Assembly: GCF_001544555.2 (NCBI RefSeq)
Contig: NZ_FCOK02000022.1
Location: 1 to 64,000, forward strand
Direction: 5' to 3'
Length of the DNA: 64,000 nt
Source: Caballeronia udeis
Lineage (GTDB): Bacteria > Pseudomonadota > Gammaproteobacteria > Burkholderiales > Burkholderiaceae
Below are positions 1 to 9,183 of this stretch, piece by piece. Made by a program: the position numbers and the translations under genes. The notes under the pieces are model-generated. The model was not told the DNA's origin, searched no databases, and saw only the letters and a list, made by a program, of their open reading frames with translations. The number at the start of each line of letters is the position of its first letter. Position 1 is the first letter of the stretch.

Positions 1-1608
1 TACCTGAATCGCGGTTATCTCGAGTTCAACATCGACTCGACGCAGGTGTCCATCTCGCCCGACAAGAAGGACATGTACCTGACGATCGCGCTGCACGAAG
101 GCGAACCGTACAAGATCAGCGCGATCAAGCTTTCGGGCAATCTGCTCGACCGCCAGGCCGAGCTGACCAAGCTCATCAAGATCAAACCGGGTGACCGTTT
201 CTCGGCCGAAAAGCTGCAGGCAACCACGAAGGCCATAGTCGACAAGCTCGGCGAATATGGTTACGCGTTCGCGCAGGTCAACGCGCAGCCGCAGATCAAT
301 CAGGCCGATCACACCGTCGACCTGACGCTGAACGTGGATCCGAGCCGCCGCGTATATGTGCGGCGCGTGAACATTGTCGGCAACACGCGTACGCGTGACG
401 AAGTGGTGCGCCGGGAAATGCGCCAGCTCGAAAGCTCGTGGTTCGATTCGAGCCGGCTGGCATTGTCGAAGGATCGCGTGAACCGTCTTGGTTACTTTAC
501 CGACGTCGACGTGACCACCATTCCTGTGGAAGGCACGAACGACCAGGTGGACGTGGACGTGAAGGTCACGGAAAAGCCGACCGGCGCGATTACGCTCGGC
601 GCGGGTTTTTCGTCAACGGACAAGGTGGTGTTGTCAGCAGGTGTGTCGCAGGACAACGTGTTCGGTTCTGGTACCAGCCTCTCGGTGAACATCAATACGG
701 CCAAGACGTACCGGACGTTGACGGTGACGCAAGTCGATCCGTACTTCACCATTGACGGTATCAAGCGTATTACCGACCTGTACTACCGCACGTATCAGCC
801 GCTCTATTACTCCACTAATTCGAGCTTCAAGATCGTTACCGTCGGTGGTGACCTGAAGTTCGGCATTCCGTTCTCGGAGCAGGACACGGTGTACTTCGGC
901 GCGGGTGTCGAGCAGAACACGCTCGACATCGATTCTGCTACGCCGCAAAGCTATATCGACTACGTGAAGGAATTCGGCCGCGTCGTGAACAACGTGCCGG
1001 TGACGGTTGGCTGGTCGCGTGACAATCGTGACAGCGCGCTGGTCCCGAGCCGTGGTTATTACACGCAGACGAACGCGGAATACGGCACGCCGGCGGGTAA
1101 CACGACCTACGTCAAGGTCGATGCCCAGGCGCAGTATTACTACTCGTTCGCGCGCGGTTTCGTGCTCGGCTTTAACTTGCAGGGCGGTTATGGTAAGGGC
1201 CTGCAGGGCCAGACGTACCCGATTTTCAAGAACTACTACGCCGGCGGTATCGGCTCGGTTCGCGGTTATGAACCGAGCTCGCTGGGTCCGCGTGACACGA
1301 CCACGGGCGACCCGATCGGCGGTTCGCGCATGGCAGTGGGTAACATCGAGTTGACCTTCCCGTTGCCGGGTACGGGTTATGACCGCACGTTGCGCGTCTT
1401 CACCTTCCTCGACGGCGGTAACGTCTGGGGCGATCCGGGTCAGGGCGGCACCAGCACGGGCGCGAACGGTCTGCGGTATGGTTACGGTTTCGGTCTGGCG
1501 TGGATCTCGCCAATCGGTCCGCTCAAGTTAAGCCTGGGTTTCCCGGTGACGAAGCATGCCGGCGACCAGTATCAGAAGTTCCAGTTCCAGATCGGTACGG
1601 CGTTCTAA
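1..1608 (+). CDS. bamA: BamA, outer membrane protein assembly factor (3' part; start lies before the window)
   Basis: BamA is the Omp85-family core of the BAM complex and inserts beta-barrel proteins into the outer membrane. The frame is open from base 1, so only the last 535 codons are present. The first part reads as periplasmic POTRA domains (alternating beta-alpha-beta segments, for example around the [15 protein letters not shown] stretch). The rest is a 16-strand-type barrel with the conserved [12 protein letters not shown] element of loop 6 and a terminal phenylalanine (FQIGTAF), the usual outer-membrane sorting signal. The next gene is a Skp/OmpH chaperone, the standard order in Burkholderiaceae. 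Family identity is very secure; only the N-terminus is missing because of the window edge. Confidence 0.97.
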   Translation, partial: YLNRGYLEFNIDSTQVSISPDKKDMYLTIALHEGEPYKISAIKLSGNLLDRQAELTKLIKIKPGDRFSAEKLQATTKAIVDKLGEYGYAFAQVNAQPQINQADHTVDLTLNVDPSRRVYVRRVNIVGNTRTRDEVVRREMRQLESSWFDSSRLALSKDRVNRLGYFTDVDVTTIPVEGTNDQVDVDVKVTEKPTGAITLGAGFSSTDKVVLSAGVSQDNVFGSGTSLSVNINTAKTYRTLTVTQVDPYFTIDGIKRITDLYYRTYQPLYYSTNSSFKIVTVGGDLKFGIPFSEQDTVYFGAGVEQNTLDIDSATPQSYIDYVKEFGRVVNNVPVTVGWSRDNRDSALVPSRGYYTQTNAEYGTPAGNTTYVKVDAQAQYYYSFARGFVLGFNLQGGYGKGLQGQTYPIFKNYYAGGIGSVRGYEPSSLGPRDTTTGDPIGGSRMAVGNIELTFPLPGTGYDRTLRVFTFLDGGNVWGDPGQGGTSTGANGLRYGYGFGLAWISPIGPLKLSLGFPVTKHAGDQYQKFQFQIGTAF

Positions 1609-1747
1609 ACCGCGATCGGGACGCGTGGGTGCCCCGGTTTGCCGCTCCTGCGGCGGACCCGGGCGGCCCTGCAGTGGCTTGAACTGGTGACCTGGTGCAG
1701 CGACTTGCTTCATCGAGCAAGATAGGTCCGTGGTGTAAATAAGTAAC

Positions 1748-2323
1748 GTGAGGAAGACTTTGCGAACCGGTAAGCTTTCGAAACATATAGCGTTAGCGCT
1801 TGTCATGTCTGTGGCGTTCGGCCTGATGGGCGTGGCCAAGGCACAGGCACAGGAGACCCGGATTGCAGCTGTCAACTCCGATCGTATCTTGCGTGAGTCG
1901 GCAGCGGCCAAGGCGGCGCAGACCAAGCTCGAACAGGAATTTTCGAAGCGCGACAAGGCGTTGCAGGACATGGCAGCGCGTCTGAAGACCATGTCGGACG
2001 CAATGGACAAGAACGGCGCCACCATGGCGCCTGCCGACCGCGCCGCCAAGCAACGCGATTTGTCGCAACTCGACCAGGACTTCCAGCGCAAGCAGCGCGA
2101 GTTCCGCGAAGACCTGAACCAGCGCCGCAACGAAGAGCTTGCTGCCGTGCTGGATAAGGCCAACAAGGTCATCAAGCAGATTGCCGAGCAGCAGCATTAC
2201 GACCTGATCGTGCAGGAGGCGGTGTACGTCAGTCCGCGTATCGATATCACCGATCAGGTGCTGAAGGCGCTGGCCGCGAACCAGACGAGCCTGTCGACCA
2301 ATCCAGCCAGTAGTTCAAACTGA
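1748..2323 (+). CDS. skp: Skp/OmpH periplasmic chaperone
   Basis: Periplasmic holdase that keeps unfolded outer-membrane proteins soluble on their way to BamA. The 191-residue product begins with a GTG codon and a basic N-terminus, then a hydrophobic segment ending near AKAQAQ (about residues 12-34), a convincing Sec signal peptide. The mature part starts TRIAAVNSDRIL, as is typical of the family, and continues as long Lys/Glu/Gln-rich helices (roughly residues 55-150) that form the tentacles of the trimer. It lies 139 bases after bamA and 16 bases before lpxD, so it is very likely in the same transcription unit. Confidence 0.93.
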   Translation: MRKTLRTGKLSKHIALALVMSVAFGLMGVAKAQAQETRIAAVNSDRILRESAAAKAAQTKLEQEFSKRDKALQDMAARLKTMSDAMDKNGATMAPADRAAKQRDLSQLDQDFQRKQREFREDLNQRRNEELAAVLDKANKVIKQIAEQQHYDLIVQEAVYVSPRIDITDQVLKALAANQTSLSTNPASSSN

Positions 2324-2339
2324 TCGGGAGCGGTAGCGG

Positions 2340-3467
2340 ATGGCATCAGACAGCGCGATCACACTGGGTGAACTGACACGGCGCTTTGGCGGAGACATAG
2401 CAGGCGATGCAGCGCATCGCGTGAACGGCCTCGCGCCGCTCGACAAGGCCGGCCCTACGCAACTCGCGTTTCTCGCGAACCAGAAGTATCTGCCCCAAGT
2501 GGAAAGCACGCAGGCCGGCGCGGTGCTGATTTCTCCCGCGGACCTGGAAAAAGTGACGTCGCCGGAAGGGCGTAACTTTATCGTCACGGCGAATCCCTAC
2601 GCTTATTTTGCGCGCGTCGCGCAGGTTTTCATTGACCTCGCAACACCGCCGGTCGAACCCGGTGTGCATCCCACGGCGTTTATTCATCCCGGTGCAAAGG
2701 TAGCCGCCAGCGCGGTGATCGGGCCGCATGTGAGTGTAGAAGCGGGCGCCGAGATTGGTGAGCGCGTAAAGCTGGATGCGGGCGTGACTATCGGCCGGGG
2801 CGTGAAGCTGGCTGACGACGTTCATCTGTACCCTAACGTGACCGTCTATCATGGCTGTAAGCTTGGCGCGCGCGTGATCGTGCATGCAGGTGCGGTGATC
2901 GGCGCGGACGGATTTGGATTTGCGGCAGATTTCGTCGGTGAAGGCGATGCGCGCACCGGCAACTGGGTGAAGATCCCGCAAGTCGGCGCGGTGGTCGTGG
3001 CGCAAGACGTGGAGATTGGCGCGAACACCACGATCGACCGGGGCGCGATGGCCGACACGGTGATCGAGGAAGGCGTCAAGATCGATAATCTGGTCCAGAT
3101 CGGGCATAACTGCCGGATCGGTGCCTATACCGTGATTGCAGGCTGCGCGGGCATTGCGGGCAGCACGAACATTGGGCGGCATTGCATGATCGGCGGCGCG
3201 GTGGGCATTGCGGGCCACGTGACGCTGGCGGACTACGTCATTGTCACGGCGCAGTCCGGCGTGTCGAAGTCGCTGCTGAAACCGGGCATGTACACCAGCG
3301 CATTTCCTGCCGTGAGTCACGCGGACTGGAACAAAAGCGCTGCCATTGTGCGTAATCTGGACAAGCTGCGCGAACGCATCAAGACGCTCGAAGCTGCCGT
3401 GTCCGAGGGCACCAAGCCGGATGACACCCCGGATACCATCCCGGACAGCACTTCAGGCAAGCATTAA
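2340..3467 (+). CDS. lpxD: LpxD, UDP-3-O-(3-hydroxyacyl)glucosamine N-acyltransferase
   Basis: Third enzyme of lipid A synthesis: transfers a 3-hydroxyacyl chain from acyl carrier protein to UDP-3-O-acyl-glucosamine in the cytoplasm. The 375 residues show the LpxD plan: an N-terminal uridine-binding domain (to about residue 105), then a long left-handed beta-helix of hexapeptide repeats ([15 protein letters not shown] and many similar turns, about 110-320), and a C-terminal helix ([15 protein letters not shown]). The catalytic-histidine turn reads QIGHNCRIG. The C-terminal tail after about residue 355 is low in complexity ([11 protein letters not shown]). It is followed by fabZ and lpxA, the classical order. 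Confidence 0.97.
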   Translation: MASDSAITLGELTRRFGGDIAGDAAHRVNGLAPLDKAGPTQLAFLANQKYLPQVESTQAGAVLISPADLEKVTSPEGRNFIVTANPYAYFARVAQVFIDLATPPVEPGVHPTAFIHPGAKVAASAVIGPHVSVEAGAEIGERVKLDAGVTIGRGVKLADDVHLYPNVTVYHGCKLGARVIVHAGAVIGADGFGFAADFVGEGDARTGNWVKIPQVGAVVVAQDVEIGANTTIDRGAMADTVIEEGVKIDNLVQIGHNCRIGAYTVIAGCAGIAGSTNIGRHCMIGGAVGIAGHVTLADYVIVTAQSGVSKSLLKPGMYTSAFPAVSHADWNKSAAIVRNLDKLRERIKTLEAAVSEGTKPDDTPDTIPDSTSGKH

Positions 3468-3575
3468 GACGGTAAAAACCGCTATCCCACGCGAAACCGC
3501 TTGTTGGCTTATAGCTTCCTGGCGAGCGGTTTCGCAGTCAACACCCGCGCTGCGAAGCGCGCGAGCAGAACGACT

Positions 3576-4049
3576 ATGAGCACCGAAAAAATCAATCTAG
3601 ACATCCATAAGATTCTCACGTTGCTGCCGCATCGGTATCCGATCCTGCTCGTCGACCGTGTACTCGAACTCGTGCCGCATCAGCGCATCAAAGCGCTGAA
3701 GAACGTGTCGATCAACGAGCCGTATTTCCAGGGTCATTTCCCGACGCGGCCCGTGATGCCCGGCGTGCTGATTCTCGAAGCGCTTGCGCAGGCAGCCGCG
3801 CTGCTGACGTTCGCCGAGGAAAAGGAGCCGCACGATCCGGAAACGACGCTGTATTACTTCGTGGGCATCGACAAGGCACGCTTCAAGCGCGTGGTCGAAC
3901 CCGGCGACCAGCTGATCCTGAACGTGAACTTCGAGCGCTACATGCGCGGCATCTGGAAGTTCAGCGCGCGTGCCGAAGTGGACGGCGCGGTGGCAGCCGA
4001 AGCCGAACTGATGTGTACCGTGAAGAACACGGCCGCGGACCCCAAGTGA
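3576..4049 (+). CDS. fabZ: FabZ, 3-hydroxyacyl-ACP dehydratase
   Basis: Dehydrates beta-hydroxyacyl-ACP in type II fatty acid synthesis and competes with LpxA/LpxD for hydroxyacyl-ACP. I chose the ATG at 3576 (157 residues, [11 protein letters not shown]), which matches the family's normal length; the frame is open further upstream (to 3501) but that part does not resemble FabZ. The hot-dog fold active site is clear: [11 protein letters not shown] near residue 20 and [11 protein letters not shown] with the catalytic His/Glu region near residues 56-70, followed by LEALAQAAA. It sits between lpxD and lpxA in the lipid A operon. Confidence 0.96.
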   Translation: MSTEKINLDIHKILTLLPHRYPILLVDRVLELVPHQRIKALKNVSINEPYFQGHFPTRPVMPGVLILEALAQAAALLTFAEEKEPHDPETTLYYFVGIDKARFKRVVEPGDQLILNVNFERYMRGIWKFSARAEVDGAVAAEAELMCTVKNTAADPK

Positions 4050-4130
4050 CGCCAGCCGTGTCCCAAGAGAGGCGCGGCAGATCAGGGCAAAGCAGGGCAA
4101 ATTCAGCAACAGAACACCAAGCGAGGGCGC

Positions 4131-4919
4131 ATGAGCAAGATTCACCCTACCGCGATCATTGAGCCGGGCGCGCAGCTCGACGAATCCGTCGAGGTCGGTC
4201 CGTACGCGATCATCGGCCAGCACGTGCAGATTGGCGCGCGCACGACTATCGGCTCGCACAGCGTAATCGAAGGCCATACGGTCCTCGGCAGCGACAACCG
4301 CATTGGCCACTACGCGTCGGTCGGCGGCCGGCCGCAGGACATGAAGTACAAGGACGAGCCCACCCGGCTCGTGATCGGCGACCGGAATACCATCCGCGAA
4401 TTCACCACCATTCACACGGGGACGGTGCAGGATACGGGCGTGACGACTATCGGCGACGACAACTGGATCATGGCGTACGTGCACGTGGGCCATGACTGCC
4501 AGCTTGGCAACAACGTCATCATGTCAAGCAACGCGCAACTGGCGGGTCACGTGATCATTGGCGACTACGCCATTGTCGGCGGCATGTCGGGCGTGCATCA
4601 GTTCGTGCGCATCGGGGCGCACTCCATGCTGGGTGGCGCGTCCGCACTCGTGCAGGACATCCCGCCGTTCGTGATCGCCGCCGGCAACAAGGCGGAGCCA
4701 CACGGTATCAACGTGGAAGGGCTGCGCCGGCGCGGTTTTTCGGCGGACGCTATTTCGGCGCTGCGCTCGGCGTATCGCCTGTTGTACAAGAGCGGCGCAA
4801 CGCTCGAAGAGGCGAAGGCGCAATTGCGCGAACTCGCTTCCGCAGGCGGCGACGGTGATGCGCCGGTGACGGCGCTGGCCGATTTTATCGACGCGTCGCA
4901 GCGCGGCATCATCCGTTGA
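4131..4919 (+). CDS. lpxA: LpxA, UDP-N-acetylglucosamine O-acyltransferase
   Basis: First step of lipid A synthesis: moves a 3-hydroxyacyl group from ACP to the 3-OH of UDP-GlcNAc. The 262-residue length is standard. The N-terminal two thirds is a beta-helix of hexapeptide repeats starting [20 protein letters not shown]. The catalytic region reads [13 protein letters not shown] (the His of the family's H-x-C-x-hydrophobic-G-N element), and the C-terminal helical domain includes [12 protein letters not shown]. Its TGA stop lies just before the lpxB start region. Confidence 0.97.
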   Translation: MSKIHPTAIIEPGAQLDESVEVGPYAIIGQHVQIGARTTIGSHSVIEGHTVLGSDNRIGHYASVGGRPQDMKYKDEPTRLVIGDRNTIREFTTIHTGTVQDTGVTTIGDDNWIMAYVHVGHDCQLGNNVIMSSNAQLAGHVIIGDYAIVGGMSGVHQFVRIGAHSMLGGASALVQDIPPFVIAAGNKAEPHGINVEGLRRRGFSADAISALRSAYRLLYKSGATLEEAKAQLRELASAGGDGDAPVTALADFIDASQRGIIR

Positions 4920-4930
4920 CCGAGCGCCCA

Positions 4931-6097
4931 ATGACGCTGGCGCCCGCCCCCCTGCGCGTTGCGATGGTTGCGGGTGAGCCGTCGGGAGATCTGCTCGCCG
5001 CGTCGCTGCTTGAGGGCCTGAACGAGCGCTTGCCGGCCGGCACGCAGTTCAATGGCATTGGCGGTCCACGCATGACGGCCGCCGGTTTCGATGCCCATTG
5101 GCCGATGGACAAGCTCACCGTGCGCGGGTACGTCGAAGCCCTGAAGCATATCCCCGAGATCCTTGGCATTCGCAACGAACTCAAGCGGCAACTGCTCGCG
5201 GAGCCGCCGTCGGTGTTTATCGGCGTCGATGCGCCCGATTTCAATTTTAGTCTCGAGCACGCGTTGCGCGAGGCGGGCATTCCGACGATGCATTTCGTGT
5301 GCCCGTCGATCTGGGCGTGGCGCGGCGGACGGATCAAGAAGATCGTCAAGGCCGTCGATCACATGCTGTGCGTGTTCCCGTTCGAACCGGCGCTGATGGA
5401 AAAGGCGGGTATTGCGTCCACGTACGTGGGCCATCCGCTCGCCGATGAAATCCCGCTCGTGCCCGACGTTGAAGGTGCGCGCCGGGAGTTGGGGTTGCCG
5501 GAAGGCGGTCCGATCATTGCCGTGTTGCCGGGTAGCCGGCGTTCGGAGATCGCGCTGATCGGCCCGACGTTTTTCGACGCGATGGAGCTGATGCAGCTTC
5601 GCGAACCCGGCGTACGTTTCGTGATGCCGGCAGCGACCGCCGCGTTGCGCGAGTTGTTGCAGCCGCTGGTTGCCGCGCATCCGAATCTGGCCCTGACCAT
5701 CACGGAAGGCAAGGCCCAGGTCGCGATGACCGCAGCTGACGCCATCCTGGTCAAGAGCGGCACGGTCACGCTGGAAGCGGCGTTGCTTAAAAAGCCGATG
5801 GTCATCTCGTACAAGGTGCCTTGGCTGACGGGTCAGATCATGCAGCGGCAGGGTTATCTGCCGTATGTCGGCTTGCCGAACATTTTGGCCGGTCGGTTTG
5901 TCGTGCCGGAAATTCTCCAGCATTTCGCCACGCCCGAAGCGCTCGCCGACGCTACGCTGAAACAGTTGAACGACGATGCGAACCGCGCGACACTGACGGA
6001 AATCTTCACGGAAATGCACCACGCGCTGCGTCAGAACACGGCTCAACGTGCTGCGGAGGCCGTGGCGCAGGTGCTGGAAACGAGGAGGCCGCGGTAA
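4931..6097 (+). CDS. lpxB: LpxB, lipid-A-disaccharide synthase
   Basis: Glycosyltransferase (GT19) that joins lipid X and UDP-diacylglucosamine to make the lipid A disaccharide at the inner membrane. The ATG at 4931 gives [20 protein letters not shown] with the nucleotide-binding loop [16 protein letters not shown] right at the start. A TTG at 4916 that overlaps the lpxA stop is an alternative that adds only five residues. Other signatures are [11 protein letters not shown] (about residues 96-106), [17 protein letters not shown] (about 197-205) and [11 protein letters not shown]. The stop codon TAA shares its last base with the rnhB start (TAATG), suggesting translational coupling. Confidence 0.96.
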   Translation: MTLAPAPLRVAMVAGEPSGDLLAASLLEGLNERLPAGTQFNGIGGPRMTAAGFDAHWPMDKLTVRGYVEALKHIPEILGIRNELKRQLLAEPPSVFIGVDAPDFNFSLEHALREAGIPTMHFVCPSIWAWRGGRIKKIVKAVDHMLCVFPFEPALMEKAGIASTYVGHPLADEIPLVPDVEGARRELGLPEGGPIIAVLPGSRRSEIALIGPTFFDAMELMQLREPGVRFVMPAATAALRELLQPLVAAHPNLALTITEGKAQVAMTAADAILVKSGTVTLEAALLKKPMVISYKVPWLTGQIMQRQGYLPYVGLPNILAGRFVVPEILQHFATPEALADATLKQLNDDANRATLTEIFTEMHHALRQNTAQRAAEAVAQVLETRRPR

Positions 6098-6822
6098 TGG
6101 CGAAGATCGTCGTGAAAGGCGCGGTACGGCGCTCGGTGCAGCCCGGGTTCGACTTCGATGTCGATACGCCGTCCGACGTCATTTGCGGCGTGGACGAAGC
6201 CGGGCGCGGCCCGCTGGCCGGTCCGGTGGTCGCGGCGGCGGTGATCTTCGATCCATCGAAACCTAAAATCCGCGGACTCGACGACTCGAAGGTGCTGAGC
6301 GCCAGGAAGCGCGAGGAACTGTACGAGAAGATCATCGACCGTGCGTTGGCCTATTGCGTGGCCTCGGCAACGGTCGAGGAAATCGACACGATCAACATTC
6401 TCCATGCCTCCATGCTCGCCATGAAACGCGCGGTGGAAGGGCTGTCGGTCACGCCGACGGTGGCGAAGATTGACGGTAACCGGTGTCCCCAGTTGTCGAT
6501 GCGTTCAGTGGCGGTTATTGGTGGCGATGCATTGATTGCGCAGATTTCGGCGGCTTCAATTCTCGCCAAGGTCACGCGCGACCGGATGCTGCTGCAATTG
6601 CACGAAGTCCACCCCGTTTATGGTTTCGACGCCCACGCCGGTTACGGCACGCCGCAGCACCTGAGAGCGTTGCTTGAACATGGGCCTTGCGAGCATCATC
6701 GGCGCTCGTTTGCGCCTGTTCGGGAAGCGCATGCGCGATTGGGCATGGCGTTGCCGGTTGTTGCCGCCGGGGCGCTGGAAGCGGCTGCCGGGGAACCGCG
6801 CATTGACGCTCCTCCGTTCTGA
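6097..6822 (+). CDS. rnhB: RNase HII
   Basis: Cleaves RNA in RNA-DNA hybrids, including single ribonucleotides misinserted into DNA. Start ATG at 6097 overlaps the lpxB stop by one base; the frame is open far upstream but only as a shadow of lpxB. The 241-residue product carries the catalytic acidic residues in [13 protein letters not shown] (Asp33, Glu34), KIDGNRCP and [26 protein letters not shown] is the family's substrate-binding region. An N-terminal extension of about 25 residues and a C-terminal tail rich in Ala are slightly longer than in E. coli. Adjacent to lpxB, as in many proteobacteria. Confidence 0.96.
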   Translation: MAKIVVKGAVRRSVQPGFDFDVDTPSDVICGVDEAGRGPLAGPVVAAAVIFDPSKPKIRGLDDSKVLSARKREELYEKIIDRALAYCVASATVEEIDTINILHASMLAMKRAVEGLSVTPTVAKIDGNRCPQLSMRSVAVIGGDALIAQISAASILAKVTRDRMLLQLHEVHPVYGFDAHAGYGTPQHLRALLEHGPCEHHRRSFAPVREAHARLGMALPVVAAGALEAAAGEPRIDAPPF

Positions 6823-6833
6823 ATTCTCCCCAA

Positions 6834-7619
6834 GTGAAAGCCATTACCTCGCGGGATAACCCGCTTTACAAGCGCCTGAAGGCGCTCGCCGGCTCGACCG
6901 CACAGCAGCGCCGCAGCGGCCACGCGTTGCTCGAAGGGCTGCATCTTGCGAGTGCTTATCTTGATGCCGCGGGGCAGCCTGAGACGTGCGTTGTGACCGA
7001 GGGCGCGCTTCAGCATGAGGAAGCGCGGCAGATCGCCGGGCGGATCGATCCAGCACATGTTTATACGTTACCCGATGCTTTGTTCGGACAACTATCGAGT
7101 GTCGTGCATGGCGTGGGAATGGTGTTGCTGGTCGAGAAGGTTGCGACATTACTGCCCGAGCGCATCACCCAGACGTGTCTGGTTCTTGATGGCATCCAGG
7201 ATGCCGGTAATGTCGGATCCATTTTGCGAAGCGCCGCGGCGGCTGGAATTCAGCATGTGTTTTGCGCGCCGGGGACGGTGTATGCGTGGTCATCGAAGGT
7301 GTTGCGCTCGGGTATGGGCGCGCATTTCCTGCTCGGCATTTACGAGGACGTCGAAGCGGCGGAATTGTTGTCCCGGCTTGCTTCCGAGGTGCGGGTGACG
7401 ATCACCGATTCGCACGGCGCAAAGGCGATCTACGATGCCGATTTGTCCGGGCCCGTGGCCTGGGTCATGGGCAATGAGGGTGCGGGCGTCTCGCCATTCT
7501 GGCGCGATCACGCGACGTTGCGGGTGACGATTCCCCAGCCGGGCGGCATGGAGTCGCTGAATGTGGCGGCGGCTGCCGCGGTTTGCATCTTTGAGCAGTG
7601 CCGGCAGCAACGCGGGTAG
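6834..7619 (+). CDS. SpoU/TrmH-family RNA 2'-O-ribose methyltransferase
   Basis: A 261-residue SPOUT-class methyltransferase starting with GTG at 6834, 11 bases after rnhB. It has an N-terminal substrate-binding domain (KAITSRDNPLYKRLKALAG) and the three SpoU motifs: NVGSILRSAAAAG (about residues 122-134), WVMGNEGAGVS (about 211-221) and IPQPGGMESLNVAAAAA (about 234-250), which build the knotted SAM site. It probably methylates 23S rRNA. The family is sure; whether it targets the same nucleotide as E. coli RlmB cannot be told from sequence, so no symbol is given. Confidence 0.9.
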   Translation: MKAITSRDNPLYKRLKALAGSTAQQRRSGHALLEGLHLASAYLDAAGQPETCVVTEGALQHEEARQIAGRIDPAHVYTLPDALFGQLSSVVHGVGMVLLVEKVATLLPERITQTCLVLDGIQDAGNVGSILRSAAAAGIQHVFCAPGTVYAWSSKVLRSGMGAHFLLGIYEDVEAAELLSRLASEVRVTITDSHGAKAIYDADLSGPVAWVMGNEGAGVSPFWRDHATLRVTIPQPGGMESLNVAAAAAVCIFEQCRQQRG

Positions 7620-7667
7620 TCGTGCGGGTAGTCGTGATAGCCATCGCCATCGTGCGAGTTCGCAAAA

Positions 7668-7701
7668 AAGGCGTTTTCAACCTTCGTTGAAAACGCCTTT
7701 C
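7668..7701. terminator. bidirectional rho-independent terminator
   Basis: A perfect 14-bp inverted repeat (AAAGGCGTTTTCAA, six-base loop CCTTCG, then its complement). The A-rich 5' and T-rich 3' flanks make it act on both strands. It separates the + strand lipid A/RNA methyltransferase operon from the convergent ppsR gene ending at 7721. Confidence 0.85.
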
Positions 7702-7720
7702 GCCTATGTGCCAACCGATA

Positions 7721-8539
7721 TCAATAATACGATGGCCGTTCCAGCCGGATCTCCTGCAGGATGGTCGTGGCGATTTCCTCGATTGACTTATGCGTCGACG
7801 ATAACCACTTGACCCCCTCGCGCTTCATCATCGCTTCGGCTTCGTTGATTTCATAGCGGCAGTTCTCCAGCGCCGCGTACTTGCTCCCCGGCCGTCGCTC
7901 ATTGCGAATCTCCGCCAGCCGCTGCGGATCGATCGACAAGCCAAACATCTTTTCCCGATACGGAAGCAGCGGTGTCGGCAAGCGCCCACGCTCAAAATCT
8001 TCCGGAATCAACGGATAATTTGCTGCTTTGACACCGTACTGCATCGCCAGGTAAAGCGACGTCGGCGTCTTGCCGCTGCGCGACACGCCGACCAGGATGA
8101 CATCGGCGTCGGACAGATTGCGATTCGACTGGCCGTCGTCGTGCGCCAGCGAAAAATTGATCGCCTCGATCCGGTTCTTGTATTCGTCCGTATCCGCGTT
8201 CTGGTGCACGCGGCCCATGGCGTGCGTCGACTTGATGTCGAGTTCCAGTTCCAATGGCTCGATGAACGTCTGGAACATGTTCAGCACCAGCGCATTCGAC
8301 CGCTGCACGATTTCGTTGGACGCGCTGTCCACCAGCGTGGTGAACACGATCGGCCGGCGGCCATCGAGCGACACGGCCTCGTTGATCTTCGCAATGGTTG
8401 CATGCGCCTTCTCGGTCGAATCGACAAACGGCACGCGCACGAGCCGGAATTTCTGGTCGAACTGGGACAGGATCGAATGCGCGAATGTCTCGGCAGTGAT
8501 CCCGGTGCCATCGGAAACGATGAATACGGTGGGCGGCAT
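7721..8539 (-). CDS. ppsR: PpsR, PEP synthase regulatory kinase/pyrophosphorylase (DUF299)
   Basis: Bifunctional ADP-dependent kinase and Pi-dependent pyrophosphorylase that switches PEP synthase off and on by phosphorylating a threonine near its catalytic histidine. The 272-residue product starts [16 protein letters not shown], the family's N-terminal signature. Its P-loop-like motif [11 protein letters not shown] lies at about residues 151-161, and YPLIPEDF follows. It lies divergent from ppsA (9184), its expected substrate, which supports assignment to the PEP synthase branch rather than the plant-type pyruvate phosphate dikinase branch. Confidence 0.94.
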   Translation of the reverse strand: MPPTVFIVSDGTGITAETFAHSILSQFDQKFRLVRVPFVDSTEKAHATIAKINEAVSLDGRRPIVFTTLVDSASNEIVQRSNALVLNMFQTFIEPLELELDIKSTHAMGRVHQNADTDEYKNRIEAINFSLAHDDGQSNRNLSDADVILVGVSRSGKTPTSLYLAMQYGVKAANYPLIPEDFERGRLPTPLLPYREKMFGLSIDPQRLAEIRNERRPGSKYAALENCRYEINEAEAMMKREGVKWLSSTHKSIEEIATTILQEIRLERPSYY

Positions 8540-9183
8540 GGGTCGTGAAGTGCGTGAAATTACGTGAGTGACGTGAAACGAACTGCCCGTGATTATCGTC
8601 GTATCGTCGATTAACGCAACTCACGGGATGATCAACGGATCGGCGCGAAAGCCCTTCACGCAAGCGGCCGGCAAAGGCGGTCTGCGCACGGCGTTCAGGC
8701 GAATAACTTGAAACTAAGCAACCACTAAAACACCCGATGTGCGCCGCCACACCATGCACGTGTGAAGGGTCTCATTACGCAGCGGTTTTATGCCCCGCGA
8801 TGAAACATTTTCAAGAGTTAGCACGGTAGAATAGCGGCAACCTGTTCGATAAGCAATTGCGGCCGTTTAGTCATCGATTCACAAAAATTAGCGTCTATTC
8901 GTGCGTTTTCGCGGCAGAACGTAGATTTTGTGGGTGGTTTCAGGCGGAATCGATGTGTTTCGGAGTCGTGTTTTTCAGTGTCGAAACGTGGTTTTGGAAG
9001 GGCTCACGTTCCGTAGATCTGATTGATGCACGACGCGTTACGTCCCCAAGGGGTGCGTGGATCGAAACATGCGGCATGTGCTTATCAAACAGGTTATGCA
9101 GGTTGCGGTACGCGCCCTTTATAAGCGCCGCCGCTTCGAGCCCACTTGCATGATCGTGAATTCCATCCACCTTAGGGGCTTAC
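8540..9183. other. 644-base intergenic region between divergent ppsR and ppsA
   Basis: No convincing gene is seen here; the open frames lack family features. It must hold the promoters of both genes. A TATAAG hexamer at 9120-9125 could be a -10 element for ppsA, with an ATG 59 bases on, but no well-spaced -35 was found. The stretch also holds the single CRISPR-repeat-like word at 9036-9068 that is listed separately. Confidence 0.5.
9036..9068 (+). repeat. single CRISPR-repeat-like stem-loop (orphan)
   Basis: The word contains a short palindrome, CGTCCCCAAGGGG, and ends GTGCGTGGATCGAAAC. That end and the internal hairpin resemble type I-C CRISPR direct repeats, which commonly end GTGGATTGAAAC or GTGGATCGAAAC. 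Only one copy is present, no second copy lies at a spacer distance on either side, and there is no cas gene in the window. It could equally be a chance hairpin in the ppsA leader. Confidence 0.35.

Noticed and set aside
1609-1747. GC-rich hairpin after bamA as a terminator
   Set aside because: GCCGC/GCGGC can pair, but there is no T run and the next gene (skp) belongs to the same conserved operon.
4598-6046. 482-codon open frame on the minus strand opposite lpxA/lpxB
   Set aside because: Arg/His-rich composition without any motif; it mirrors highly expressed core genes in GC-rich DNA and is a shadow frame.
7465-7714. Small minus-strand frames at the end of the RNA methyltransferase gene
   Set aside because: They run through the terminator hairpin and repeat-rich Thr/Arg sequence; no coding support.
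8857-9153. 98-codon + strand frame in the ppsR-ppsA gap
   Set aside because: Low-complexity, Cys/Phe-rich translation, no ribosome site, and it runs through the CRISPR-like hairpin; not supported as a gene.
8940-9170. CRISPR array around the repeat-like word
   Set aside because: A second TCGAAAC occurs at 8981 but without the rest of the repeat, and at 81 bases rather than a repeat-plus-spacer period; no further copies and no cas genes.
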